DNA of 64,000 bases from Herbidospora solisilvae (lineage in GTDB: Bacteria > Actinomycetota > Actinomycetes > Streptosporangiales > Streptosporangiaceae), in assembly GCF_009901565.1 (NCBI RefSeq), contig NZ_WXEW01000005.1:1-64000 (forward strand). Direction: 5' to 3'. How positions within the stretch are numbered: the first letter of the stretch is position 1; each line of letters begins with the position of its first letter. The notes below the pieces were generated by a model. It worked only from the letters and a program-made list of their open reading frames with translations, was not told the origin of the DNA and ran no database searches. Positions 63,680-64,000 of this stretch are shown here, piece after piece. The position numbers and the translations under genes were made by a program.

Positions 63680-64000
63680 ATGAGGGTCGTACTCGCCGAA
63701 GACCTCCACCTGCTGCGCGAGGGCCTCGTCCACCTGCTCCGCGCCCATGAGTTCGACGTGGTCGCCGCCGTGGAATCGGGCCCCGAACTGCTGAAGGCCC
63801 TGGTCGGCCACCGTCCCGACGTCGCCGTCGTCGATGTACGGCTCCCGCCCACCTTCACCGACGAAGGCCTCCAGGCCGCCCTGGCCGCCCGCAAACAGGT
63901 CCCGGGCCTGCCGGTGCTGGTGCTCTCGCAGCACGTCCAGCAGCTCTACGCCCGCGAACTGCTCGCCGACGGCACCGGCGGCATCGGCTACCTGCTGAAA
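63680..64000 (+). CDS. Response regulator (LuxR/NarL type), cut by window end
   Basis: The first 107 residues are visible. They form a receiver domain with RVVLAEDLHLLREGLVHLL at the start, the phospho-acceptor Asp52 in VAVVDVRLPP, and the Ser in VLVLSQHVQ. The DNA-binding part is beyond the window. It is the cognate partner of the histidine kinase upstream and may regulate the divergent ABC exporter. Confidence 0.92.
   Translation, partial: MRVVLAEDLHLLREGLVHLLRAHEFDVVAAVESGPELLKALVGHRPDVAVVDVRLPPTFTDEGLQAALAARKQVPGLPVLVLSQHVQQLYARELLADGTGGIGYLLK

Overview
The window is the chromosomal origin region of a high-GC actinobacterium. Gene order around dnaA/dnaN/gyrBA, the parAB-parS cluster, the trxB-sigM-murJ block, ino1 with a PadR regulator, and the rpsF-ssb-rpsR-rplI-dnaB block all match the core of Streptomyces-like and Streptosporangium-like chromosomes. 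Many GTG/TTG starts, strong third-position GC bias and ATGA/GTGA gene overlaps agree. Placement near Streptosporangiales is an inference from gene order and protein style, not proven.

Layout. 1-900: a small secreted protein, a GC-rich repeat patch and tRNA-Ile(GAT). 900-13100, minus strand: DUF3566 protein, gyrA, gyrB, a DciA-like protein, recF, gnd, dnaN, oriC and dnaA. 13100-18900, plus strand: rpmH, rnpA, yidD, yidC, khpB(jag), rsmG, parA, parB. 18850-23200: an unusual gene-poor stretch with four of the five parS sites, two large dual-unit tandem arrays and one metabolic gene (ltaE) between the arrays. 23200-28300: a formaldehyde-dehydrogenase-like enzyme with an SRPBCC partner, ddl, a class I/II aminotransferase and a GNAT. 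28300-37300, minus strand: trxA, trxB, anti-sigma factor, sigM, a pseudokinase, murJ, a DUF6049 protein and a YbaK-like protein. 37300-43800: cca-bioA, an MFS transporter, idi, ino1, padR. 43900-51100: a small protein, a class A penicillin-binding protein, two GT87-type membrane glycosyltransferases, endonuclease IV and small membrane proteins. 51200-58300: rpsF, ssb, rpsR, rplI, a MATE transporter and dnaB with two inteins. 58300-64000: a phosphoesterase, SRPBCC, XRE regulator, ABC exporter, and a two-component system cut by the window edge.

How it fits together. The window holds initiation (dnaA, oriC, dnaN, dnaB, dciA, ssb), topology (gyrAB), repair (recF, nfo), segregation (parAB/parS), membrane insertion (yidC/yidD), cell wall export and synthesis (murJ, pseudokinase, class A PBP, ddl) and redox control (trxA/trxB with a SigR-type promoter).

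Most striking: DnaA-box-like sequences occur not only in oriC but in at least five further places (dnaA upstream, rsmG upstream, dnaB upstream, the GT87/nfo junction, and inside dciA and dnaA). In dciA and dnaA the box core is read in frame as repeated x-Pro-Gln tripeptides. Other items are the parS/tandem-array region around ltaE, a two-intein DnaB (one intein with class 3 features), a perfect SigR-type promoter before trxB, and a perfect inverted-repeat operator before padR.
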